Source of the DNA: Acanthochlamys bracteata | Lineage: Eukaryota; Streptophyta; Magnoliopsida; Pandanales; Velloziaceae | NCBI GenBank assembly: GCA_019914995.1 | Contig: CM034126.1 | Span: 12,343,001-12,407,000, forward strand | Reading direction: 5' to 3' | Length of the DNA stretch: 64,000 nucleotides | Shown: piece after piece, positions 10,843 through 21,989 of the stretch | Layout: each line of letters starts with the position of its first letter | Numbering within the stretch: position 1 is the first letter of the stretch | Position numbers and translations under genes: made by a program | Notes under the pieces: generated by a model | The model's input: only the letters and a program-made list of their open reading frames with translations | Told to the model about the DNA's origin: nothing | Database searches by the model: none

Positions 10843-13800
10843 GATGGGTACTGATTCTCACTGATTGCTATGGTTTTTGGTAGTTGTCGATTATCGTAGG
10901 CTTATATGGTAGAGGTTGTGGTTTTATAAGATGCTGTTCTGTTGGATTTGTTAGTAGGGGGATGGACCTGTATGGCTTGGGAACCTTGTTGCATGGCGCT
11001 TTTCGTTTCTATGGAATATGTGGATCTGTACTTGTCTTTAATCTTCTTTACCCAAGTATTGTTTTCAGGAAAATACTATATCGATTAAATGCTGATCAGA
11101 GATGTCTTTGATCTTGGATCTTAATCCCCTGCTTAAGGATGATCACTGCGGTTAAGCCCTTTTGTAAAATGTGAGATAATGTAAGATTGCAGAGGTTGAT
11201 TGTCCTGTAACTTGAAATTTGCATGATATAACATATCTAAGGAAATCATTGGAAGTAGTTGTTTTTACTATGCGTAAATGTGTCAGCTCTTTTATCTTTT
11301 GAAATTCTTGAATATGGTGTTGTGTTTGTTATTCTAACCCAATTATTGCCTGCAGTTGATGCGTTGTTTTTTATTCTAACTGCTGGAGTATGGTGTTTGT
11401 GTGGTTCTTTTGTTTTGTATTCTGGCATTTTTATGCATGATTACTAATCTATTATGATGTATTTTTTCCTATGACGGGTTTGGGCGTAAGGGGATGTATC
11501 GATTACCATCGAACTCCACTTTCTCTTTTACACCAAACTTCACTTCCACCAAAATTTCACTCTAAATTTTACTTAAAGTGTTTTATTTATCACTCTGAAT
11601 TCTATCGTGTGCTGCTAACCGAACTTTATTTTCACAAAACTCGTTCTTGTGAAACTCTCTTTCAGTTAATTAAAACACTTCCTAACTATCAAATTGACAT
11701 CATGTAGATATTTGTATAAGGTCCACTGCAGATGATAAAGTTTTGCAAAGAGCTTGTTTTAATTTATACAAACTGAATTCTGTAAAAATGAGTTTGGTGA
11801 AATTGAATTCAGTAAGAAATAGATTAGAGGCGAGTTTGGGATAAATTTTTGAACTCAAAATTGGGCGAAGAAAGAAATGAGTTCGATAAAACTGAAACAA
11901 GCCCAAATTCTGGAATTTTGCCCCCTATGAAGTTTTGCTTTTTCTGGTGCATTTAAGTAGTTGAAAACCATCCATATTTCTGAAAAGCTGGTTAGTTGAA
12001 GTTATATTTTGCCCTTAGGGTGGAATACTCCTTTAGGAGTTAACTTTACATATGGTTTTTGTGTGATGATTTTCTGTGAAAGTGGTTTCTGTGTGGTTTG
12101 ATATTGAAGGTGGAGATGCATTCATGGATTTTGATATCGACAAGGTTAAATCAAGTACGATGTCGCTTCTTCTAAATTGCGTGGCTTTGCATATGATTTA
12201 ATCTGCATATTCGCTAACTAAAATGCTACTGATATTGTAGCTGAGGCAACTCCTTTTTGTTGTCTTTGCCCATCATCTCTCGCCAAAGTTCACTTGATTT
12301 ATAACGTAGCTTCACTTCGCCATCTTTTTCTTTGAACGGAGAGTGAGTATTTAGGTGTCTTGTCAATGACTGATGCTTTGTGGGAAGTATTATTTTGCAA
12401 GGAGAATGATAGACTTGTAAATTTATATCAATGATCAAGTACCCAATATGAAGAGGCAACTAAGCATTACTCCTCACTGCATGGTCTGTTAAGTCCAGCA
12501 GCGTTATTCTTTCTGGCCTAATGAACTTCAAAGGCCAAATGCTCACTTTTCTTGAATGTTTCATGCAGTATCTTTAGTTACATTCATGTTGGTTTTGTGA
12601 ACATTTTTCATAACACCAGTTCTGGCTGCTATTTATGCTATTGAACCATTTGAATGTACAATTATATTGTGGCAATCTGAGAATAGCCACTACAGATGCA
12701 CAAGGGAGGCTGAATTTAAAGAGAATTTGCGAAACTTCATCCACTATATTTGGTTTGTTCATGACATTGATATTACATGCAACATGCAAAACTGATTCCC
12801 CTTGTCTATGTTCTTTGGCTATAGTGAATATGATGTATATTTTTGCTAAATGCGTGAAGGTTTTTGCAAATGTATTCCTTGATTCTTTGGGAAACTTTGA
12901 ACTCTTTGGAGGCGTATACTTAGGCCGGGCTTCTTAAACTTCCTTCCAAGTATATACTGATGCTCCGTTGATGGAGACAGTGATTATGAAGGGAACCTAA
13001 CCTGCCTTCTGAACAAGTATCCTCCAAGTAGAATAGTGATCATGAACATCATGTGGTGGATTGGGATCCTTGATTTTCACCATTTTTGGGGTAATTTAGT
13101 GCAAATACATCTGTCGACGCTTGAAGCCATGAACACTTCTAGGAGCTCCTGATATCTGTTTTGCTTTTGGTGCTGATTATGATCTAGTTGGCTGGTTGCA
13201 ACCTGCAAGTTCCATAACAATTCATGACCCAAATCTAGGTTACTTCTACGTGTCACCATCTTGCATGTTTTAGTTTAGGCTAATTGTTATTTAATGAAGG
13301 AACGAAAACCGACATAATTGCACATACGCAGCTGAAGCATATTATGAAAGTTGGATCCATGTCGAGTTTTGCGCAGAATTTGATTGATGCATCCATTCCA
13401 GAGTGTAATGTTTGCAGCACAATACAGCATGCATCATTTTACATTCCTCTGTGACGAAAACATCCTCTGTTATAGGGTGGCAATTTTGCAGAACCTGTGT
13501 ATCATTTGATCATGAATTGATAGTGCAAGATCAAGGATATAGAAGAAAACAGTAGATAAACTAGGAGTGACAAAACAACCGTAGATACACTGATAGTAAT
13601 ACCATTCTAAATTCCACTTTTATCTCAACATAAGTCAACTTCTATAAAAATTTACTCTACTTTATTTTTTTAATTATCACATCAAATTTTATTTTTATAA
13701 AATTTTATTTTTCATCGAAATTTCTTACAAATTTCATTTTTATGCGATCTAAGTACATCCTAAATTTTTATGATACACTGATATAATACCATTCTTCTGG

Positions 13801-14213
13801 TTTTACTGTTGTGAGATTAGCACGACAGTGGAGTAAACTCCATGAAACTCAGCCCTTTATACTCTTTCATGGATTCATCACCCTTGCTTTCGAAGCCTTT
13901 TATCAAAGAAGCAGTACAAATAACCGCTTCTCTGGTTTCTCTCTTATGAAGCTATTTGGCAACACAAAAAATAATTTTTTAATTTTGAATTCATATTTTT
14001 TAATTAAATTTTTATAAAATTTATTTTATTTTGAATTTTACGAAATAAAATTTTAAATCATTTATTTTTGAAAATTTTTAAAATAAATTTTAAAATATTT
14101 TTTATATCTGAAAAATAATTTTTAAAAATGCAAAGCAATTTTTGTATTCGAAGCTGGAGGGTTCTCGTTGTACAGCGAACCGTAGTAATCATTATAAGCA
14201 TAGTCATAGCCAT
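10843..14213. other. Intergenic region after the WPP gene
   Basis: No further gene recognised. The first few hundred bases are presumably the WPP 3' UTR. A weakly inverted, TTTGGG-ended block spans about 11466-11905 and could be an old element. AT-rich element-like sequence occupies about 13600-13760 and 13960-14130. Short open frames here lack motifs. Confidence 0.35.
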
Positions 14214-14219
14214 GTCAAG

Positions 14220-15027
14220 CATAGTTGTGAGACACGGACCGACTTATTCGGATCGATCCGAAAATCATCGATTTGGACGATAAATTGGTCTGAATTTGTA
14301 AAAAAATCATTTTTCAATCGATCTATTTCGATCCGGTTTAATCCGCTTTAATTCGGTCGATCCGTCCGTCTGAGTCAAACTGGATTGAAAAATTTTTTAA
14401 AAAATTAATTAAAAATTTTTAAATTGATAATATATTTAATGCAAAAATAATTATTAATAGTCCTATATTGAAAAATAATATGTAATTTAGATTTTACATT
14501 TGGATGTAATAATGCAAAAATATAATTAATTATGTTTTATTTATAAATATCAATTATTAGTGATTTTTAAATTCTTATATTGTAAAATATTTAGACTCAA
14601 ATATGTATACTTAAAAAAGTTAGTTATATCTCTTTTATGATTTATCTATTTTATATTTTATCTTTCTCTAATCTCCTAATTTATTTAAATATTACTCATT
14701 ATAAATTTTAGTTGTTATTATTATTATTGGTGGTGGTACTGTCATGGTGGCAATACTTTAATTTTCGCTGTGGTTATTATTACTGTTGTTGTTGATAGTA
14801 ATATAATAGTAAAAATACTCTAATTTTTTGCTATAAGTTGCTGTTGCTATGATTATTGCTAGTGCCATTGGCAGTAGATTTTTTACTATAATTATTGTTA
14901 TTATTAGTTAAAAATATTTTAATATTATTGACCCGACGGTTCGACCGGTTGATCCGACGGGTCAATCCTATAATCGTGACCTGCACAGTTTTTCGGTTCA
15001 ATGTTTAGTCCAATTCTTACGACTATG
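14220..15027. mobile_element. Non-autonomous terminal-inverted-repeat transposon
   Basis: Left end CATAGTTGTGAG, right end CTTACGACTATG (complement CATAGTCGTAAG; 10 of 12 match). Near the left end lies a CGGATCGATCCG-type palindrome and near the right end GACGGTTCGACCGGTTGATC, subterminal motifs typical of plant TIR elements. Imperfect 9-bp flanks, CATGTCAAG and ATAGTCAAG, may be the target-site duplication. The interior is AT-rich with no transposase frame. Confidence 0.5.
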
Positions 15028-15339
15028 ATAGTCAAGTCATTTTTATTATTACCAGGACAGATAAAAAAATTGGTTTAACTTTTTCACACCACAGATTAAT
15101 TATTAAGTCTGTGTCTTTCAAAACAGTTTTAAAAATAATTTTTACTTTTTCATTTTATATATTTAATATATATTTTATAAATATTAAAAAATTAATACAG
15201 TAAAATTTCTAATACTTATTATTATTATTTTTTCAAATAAAAAAACCTTTTGTAAAATAAAACTAGTTTTCGTTTCTTAAAATAATTTTAATTTAAAAAT
15301 ACTCCTAAACATTTTCTAAATAAAAGAATTGAGAAAGTG

Positions 15340-16262
15340 ACGTAGCTAGGCTTTTCACCGCCAAGCGCCACTTCACCTATCTGGAACTGTAGAGATGTTT
15401 TTTCTTACCTTTCACTGCGACCGAGCGCCGCCGTTCATCGTCTCCGGTAGTCATCAAAGAAAGGAAAAGGTTTGCAATATCATTTGTCTGCAAAAATGTA
15501 TAATCATGAATTACAGGATGTTAAATATTTTCTCTATATTCCTACAAAATTTCTTTTGTCTTGGTTTCTTGATTGTTTTGTTAATTTTACTTTGTGGATT
15601 TGTAAAATTGCATTCTGTTTCAAAATTTGTTTCATATTTTACGAAAATTGTGTGTGTGTGGCGTGTATCACGAGTAAGAGGAGGGCAATGCCAAAGCCAT
15701 CGGAAAGGGGAACTCCGGATCTCAGTTTCTGCATTCGCATGTCTGGCGAGCATAAAACGAGCTCACTGAAGAAGAAAAGAAAAGATGAAAAAATAAGTGA
15801 AGTTATCTGGATCATGGGCAAAAGAAGTTCCGCCGAGAAAATAGATAGTGCCAAATTGAACAAGGAAATTTATGGAGCCTTTAATGTTGCGACACAGGTC
15901 TTAGAACTTCTCCCAAATTTTTATTGAAATTTGTTGGTGTTGTGATAGCAAGCATATGCTTACATTTTGCAGAAGCTACATTCGTGAATAATGACACCTA
16001 GATGAAGATGTCTGAAGAGGAAAGAACTCAAAGAGTATGCTTACCGGTATTGCAGTAGCCATTTGATTATTGGTACATTCTTTTCTCTTTCTTCTTATGA
16101 GCTAGTTATTGATGCATTTTCTATTGCTGAGTTCTCCAGCTTCCATGATCGCTAACTTATTAAAATGTGATTCCTACCGAAAATCTTCACCAGGCATTCT
16201 AGTGTGCCCCAGCCAGCAAGACACGAGTGAAACGTTTCTTCAACCTTCAAATACGGACTGCA
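15340..16262 (+). pseudogene. Collapsed copy of the SRR1-RNase H gene (copy A)
   Basis: Two separated pieces match the intact gene downstream. The leader at about 15350-15470 (CGCCAC...TCTCC...TCATCAAAG) resembles the intact gene's first leader exon at about 17120-17155. The piece at about 15650-15790 matches the end of the RNase H-like exon (GCCAATGCCAAAGCCAT and ATGTCTGGCGA signatures; compare 21190-21300). Further 3' matches extend to about 16262 (TGTGCCC-CGCCAG type), shared with copy C near 24060-24100. Everything between leader and tail, including both SRR1 domains, is missing. The 151-codon open frame through here is an accident of this join. Confidence 0.6.
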
Positions 16263-17100
16263 TCTTCAAGATTAAAAAACAAGGATAAATCAGTTTGATA
16301 CAAATTTTGATGAAAATCATATGTTAAATATTAAAGATACTTACGAAGCAAACATATATATATACAAATTTGGTGTAGTTACTAATACAAAGTATGCTTA
16401 AAAGAGACGTATACACTAAATTATCATGTGCAAATGTCTACAAAAACAAACTGATATGAATACAATCTGACAAATTGTAAGCTTACTGAAACCAGTAGTG
16501 TAGCAATGGTGACACAATATGAACTAGTTACTTGCTATTTGGAGAGGCAGTAGTTAGTTGCTATTTGTGGTGTTCCTAGTGACTGAGTTGGTAACTAGTT
16601 GAATGCTATGATACTTATAGTAATAGGTAGTAGGTTAGCTGATTAATGTGAATTATGCTTAACAGCCGGTTACCTCCCTAGTTAGTTGCTATTTCATAAG
16701 ATATCTGGCACTACTAGAATTGGAACCTACACCATTTTGATAATAGTGGGATGGCTTACCACCCACGCTTGGTGACAATTGCAATTAATTGCTATTTCTA
16801 GGTGTCAATAGTAATTAACTTGGTAACTACTTTATGTTGACAAACCTCAGAGTCAATAGTTATCAATACGAACAACAAAATTTGGAGTCGGTAGCTATTT
16901 ATATGACGAACTCCTTAGTTTGTCGACTATTGAGATATCAATTAATGCTATGAGATGCCTTGTAGGGACTTGAAAGCAAAAAGAAAAATACACGAATAAG
17001 GACATCACCAAGAGTGTTTTTCTCATTATTATCTTGCACTTGCAATATTGCTCTTCAATTGCCACTTTCCTTTTTCTCTTCCTGTTGTGCCTGCTTTCTT
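16263..17100. other. Spacer upstream of the SRR1-RNase H gene
   Basis: No gene. Contains many short repeats of a GGTAACTAGTTG/TAGTTGCTATTT type at about 16490-16850. At 16709 there is a CACTACTAGAA motif like the terminus of CACTA transposons, but a matching opposite end was not found. Presumed promoter of the next gene at the right side. Confidence 0.3.
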
Positions 17101-17155
17101 TAGCATCAACTCTTCAAACTAACGCCACCATACTCCATCTCCAGCAATCATCAAA
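17101..17155 (+). other. Probable non-coding first exon (5' leader) of the SRR1-RNase H gene
   Basis: Ends in ATCAAA followed by a good donor, GTAAGC, at 17156. The same leader sequence is recognisable in copy A near 15420-15460. The likely acceptor is TTCTAG at 18431-18436, giving a 5' UTR intron of about 1.28 kb ending 10 bases before the start codon. The exon's 5' limit is not defined. Confidence 0.4.
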
Positions 17156-18446
17156 GTAAGCTTCGAGTTTCTGTGATTTTTTAATGATTTCTTCTTTTTA
17201 TTCTTTTCTTTTGTTGCGGGGGTGGGGTGGGACGGGGAGGGGATGGTGGTGTTGCGATTCTTTTCCGATCTTTTTCGAATTTTGATTCTCTTGTGTAACA
17301 CGGATTAGAAAATGCTTGTTGTTATGGTTAATTATATATTTTTGCTTAATTGGGATTTTTAAAGTTCTTTCCAAATCCTTGCTCCTGAATTGACTTTTTT
17401 TTATTCCAATACTATTTTCATATGTATTTCTTGGAAAAGTTGATAGATGTAAAAGAAGCATGTCTGTGATTTGATATATTGAACTCAACCTTCAGGAGAT
17501 ACCCCAACTGACATGCAATCATGTAGACAAGACCTATTAAAATTGGGCTTTTAGTATACCATTTATCTGGTATTGTTCAGTTTAAATTCTGTTACTTAAT
17601 TCAAGCAGGTGTAGGTTGTTACATGTAATTCTTTTAACTCTTTGTAATTTGTGGTTTTATCATAATTCTTTCTTTACATATTCGTTTCTTTTCATATTTG
17701 AATTTTGCTAGTGCTTCTAATGCACTGACAATAGAATCAGAACCAACATGGAGGTGCTTGAGCATGTATATTCCTAGCTTATGTGCAATCCCTTTTTGGA
17801 GAAGAGTATGCGGTTATTGCATTCAAATCATCTTAAAAAGCAGTTGTTGCATGCTCCTTCTAGTGAAAACCTTCTATTTCAAGGTTTTTCTAATATGGTC
17901 AGGATAGAAGGTTTAAGACTCCAATATTTTCTTACTGGGGAGGCTAGTTTATTATGTTTGTGCCCACTATAAATGGTAAATATTTTGTAATTTATTGTTT
18001 ACATTCTTATGTAAGACTTGTAGGAATCATTTCATCTCTAGTACACATTGGGTTTATGAGGAAATGTATGTTTAGAGATAAATCATCCCTAGTTTAGTCC
18101 TTGGTTGGAAGATTAGAAAATAATTGTTCTTTTGCTTCTATTGTGTCTGCAAAAGCTTATCGGTATCATGTTATTACTCGCCAGATTACATCTTGCAACT
18201 AGCTGCATCATTTCAAGAAGGTATAGATTGTAACCTACTGTAAAGAAGATTAGTGCTTTTGGTATGGCATGTTTCATCTGTTCATACTTTATTGAGTAGA
18301 TCAGGACTAATTATTTTTAATTGTCACAAATTACAATTTCTCAGATTATTGCAAGTCTGTATTGTGATAGTGCTCATGTTAATGCTCATCCAGTAGTTAT
18401 ATCAAGTATTCACTAGATTTATCCAACCAGTTCTAGGTACGCCACC

Positions 18447-21283
18447 ATGAAGGAAGACAAATCCAAGTTCCAAAATCTAATGGAAGAGATGAACTTTTCA
18501 CATGATTGGGTGAAGTCGTCATATTTCTATTCCTTATTGTTAGAGCAGTTGGATCCAGATAGTGGTAGCAAGATCCTCAACAACATTAAGCGTGCTTTAG
18601 GCTCTGGTGATAACTTAAAGATGCGCATGGTGGTAATTGGTCTTGGCAACATCCAATTTAACTTTGCATCAAAGTTCTATTTAGCTTTTGCCTTACTACT
18701 TAAAGACCACCTACTTGCTAGCATTCCTGTTATAGACCATATAGATATAGATGTTTATGAAACCAATCCGCACCCAGCAGAATTCAGTGCAATGGAAGCT
18801 TTAGGATGCAGACTTATTCCTGTCGGCGCTGATTGGGCAATGAGAATTGACGAACCTACTTTGTTGCTCATGCCATTCACAAGGTTTGATATTCTCGGTC
18901 ACCTATTAGAGCACAATTGGTGCCCAAGCTGTCTGAATAGAATAGTCTTGTTAGGGTGCAGTCTTAGAGAGAAAGCAACAGATTTTGATGAAAAAGTTTT
19001 GAAGGTGAATGAGTATTTTGAGTTAACTGAAAGCAAATTGACGTTTTCCATGGATAAATTGAGGTATATCTGGGCAATTAAAGAGTATACCCAAGAATAT
19101 GAAATCATGGAAACCTTGGAAGGTTCTCATGAGGTTTATAAACCTGAGAAGATGTTTTACAACTTGTCGTGGCAATTCTTTTGCATCCTACAAGATGTCA
19201 ACATGGAAAGCATATTACCTAGTAAGCCCTATCCTTTTTTTGGTTATTAAATATTTCTTTTTAGCCAATTTTTTTAAAGAAAATTGTTTGAAGTACTTAT
19301 GGATTGCTTGCTTTGTATCTGTAACTCAGGGATTCCTTCTCCCCTCAATTGTGTGGAACAGATACAGTGAGACACTCTTCACTTCTTTATTCATTCTTAC
19401 ATTCAAGTTTAATTTGTATGTTCTAATCAAATCATATGTTGCTCGCTCAAACCAAATTGGTTACTGATTGCCTTGTTTTCATTCAGTTCTATCTTCAGAT
19501 TGGACAAGGAAGACGTTGATGAAGCAAGACAGCTACGTAGAGAGGTTGAAATTGCAATGAAAGAGCTCAAAGAATCTGAATTCTATAGCAACGTGTGTGC
19601 TCAAATGAAGGATGACAGTAAACTCAGGGATGGAATCTTACGACGACTAGGTGAAGCAGAAGAGGTTCAGATGGTTTTATATGGGCTTGGGAGCCTTGAA
19701 TTCCAGTTCAAACCACACTTCCAGCTTGCGCTTGCTCTCCTGCTGAGGCAGGACATGCGCGATATCCTTAAAATTGGAGAGATTCAAGCTTTTGATCCAG
19801 AGTTTACTCCAGTTGATGCAAGTGTTTTGAAATCCTTTGGCTGTACTGCACTTACTACGGATGAGCTTGGCCGAAGAAGAGTAGAGAAGCCTATTATATT
19901 CTACACAACCTTTGTGTACATTCCAGTAATGGCCAATCTTTTGGAAGCGAATTGGTGTTTTTCACAATTGCAAAAGATTGTTTGGTTGGCCAATAGCCTG
20001 ACTGATGCGTCTTTAGTGCCAGACTACGATGCAGATGATCCAGATTATATACCAGAGCTCAAGAAACTGGAGTTGATAGAGAGGAAAAGGTATTTGGCTG
20101 CTCTCAAGGGTTACACCACTGAATTTCCTTTAGAAGTAGGAAAATGGTCAATTTTCAACCAATTCGCATGGCATTTGTTTGACATAGGCCCAGAAGCGGA
20201 TCTTGATGCTGCTTTAGCAAGTAATTTCAGTTTGCTTCGTACTTCCTGATTGCATTTTTGGAAATTAATGAAATAGACAGCTATTTATGTTGCTCACTTT
20301 CTAATCAATATTTACTCAGGTTTTCCGCTCATCGATAAGATTCGAATCGATGAAGAGTCTATGGAGCCTTACTATATACTTGATTCAGTGAGGTAAACTA
20401 TCTTAGCATCTACTTACATATAGATTCGTAGCTTCATCTTTTTGTCAAATCCAACTACAATTTCTCATTTAAGGAAATGCAACAATTTGAAGCAGTCATT
20501 CTGAGAAATCCTATTGCAGTATCTGAGAGATTCAGTTATTTACTAACTCCATGTAGATAAGATTAATTGGTCTTTTTTCCTTGTAGATAGCATTATGGTT
20601 AGTCAAATCCATGAGAGCCCTTTTTGTTGCAAGAGGCAATTAGTGTTTACTTTCTATTGTTTTCCTATAACTGCAGTGATAAGAGAAATACAGAGGAGGA
20701 CTTTGTGTCTTTCCTATTTAACAAGACGGCTAGATTTGAAAAATACCATTCAATGGAGTTCATCAATAACCACATTCCACCCTGTCAGCAGAAGCACAGG
20801 TTTGATGACTGGCATGATTCAAGATGGCCTAGCCGTTACAGGCGAAGCTCGCTTCCTCCTCCTACTGGTTGGATCAAACTAAATTTCACTGGAGGCAGTC
20901 ACTGGAGTGGCGGAGTTTTCTCAAATGAAAGAGGAGAGGAGGTGCTTTCTTATGATGGGTCTTTAGAGCATGAAGACACCACTGCTGCTCAAGTTACAGC
21001 ATTAGTTCAAGGCCTCCGCTTCTGCTTGCAGCATTTTGATATTTCCAATCTGAAGCTTGTTGTGGAAAGTGATGCAATCAGTGTGATCAGATGGGCAAAA
21101 TACTTCAACCCTCCGCCTGTGAGATTTAGACAGCAAATTTCTGAGAGTTTGCTAATTTTGGCAAACATATCAGATTGTGTAATTTATCATGTGTACGAGG
21201 AAGCCAATGCCAAAGCCATAGAAGTGGCAAAATGTGGAAGCTCAGCTATGGCACTTGCATCATGTCTGGCGATCACAGAATGA
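18447..21283 (+). CDS. Tandem SRR1-domain protein fused to an RNase H-like domain
   Basis: Five coding exons: 18447-19221, 19330-19366, 19487-20220, 20320-20392 and 20677-21283. Phases agree at every junction, giving 741 residues. Domain 1 (about 1-258) has VIGLGNI at 64-70 and LLEHNWC; domain 2 (about 271-515) has YGLGS at 336-340, FQLALALLL and LLEANWC. Both match the SRR1 fold (SENSITIVITY TO RED LIGHT REDUCED 1), known in Arabidopsis for phytochrome B signalling and clock function as a single-domain protein of under 300 residues. Residues about 600-730 are RNase H-like of the retroelement-derived plant type (LPPPTGWIKLNF, VVESDA), but the first catalytic Asp is Thr611, the Glu is Gln645, and the last Asp position is Ile721; only Asp672 remains. 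The biochemical role is unknown. An alternative is two adjacent genes, but exon phases and the short 37-base linker exon favour one. Confidence 0.8.
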
Positions 21284-21989
21284 ACTCACTGAACAAGGAA
21301 AGAAAAGACGAATTCAGCTGATCACTGAATTCAAATTTAGTCTTAGCATAATGAGTTCGTTGCGAACTTGTGATGCATATGTAGATTTCTGCAAATCATA
21401 CTTTGTGAACATTGAGAATGGCATTGGGATATTTAAATGGGAGAATTCGGAAAACATACCTGTATACTCTGGCTTAAGGTATTATAGAAACTATTTCGAA
21501 CCCTTGTATCGGATTAAAAAAACTAGGATTTTCGTTCTTCCTTCTTGTCGCTCTACATCTGGAATGGTTGGAGGATCTATTTAAAATAATGCTTGCTAAA
21601 GCAGCATTCACATCCACTTTTGGTTCTATGTTAGACAATTTTCATGCTAGTTGAGAATTTACCATTCTTTTACTTCTAATGGAAAATTCAGCGGTGCAAT
21701 TTTTGATAGCAACCAAATACCTCTTCCTCTCTGGTAACCAAACAATGTAACTGGTAACACAAAGGTTTACATCAATCAATTCGCTTCAAGAAGATTTATT
21801 GTTACTGGAATGCACACAAAGGTTTTCTCTACACTTCTTTGACCGAACTCATTTTAGCAATGACTTTGATCGAAGAAAAGTACAACAAACCATTGATGTT
21901 CTGAATTAGAATTCAAGGCTCCCTGAGCTTACAGTCATCCTTTAGTTGAGAACGCACGTCGCCGTAAAATTCAGAATAGGAGAGAATTC

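Noticed and set aside
11466-11905. Weak inverted similarity around TTTGGGC
   Set aside because: Match too short and imperfect to call an element.
15472-15927. 151-codon open frame
   Set aside because: Runs from intron-like sequence into the fused tail of copy A; explained by the deletion join, not a gene.
16709-16719. CACTACTAGAA, like a CACTA transposon end
   Set aside because: No matching opposite terminus or target-site duplication found nearby.
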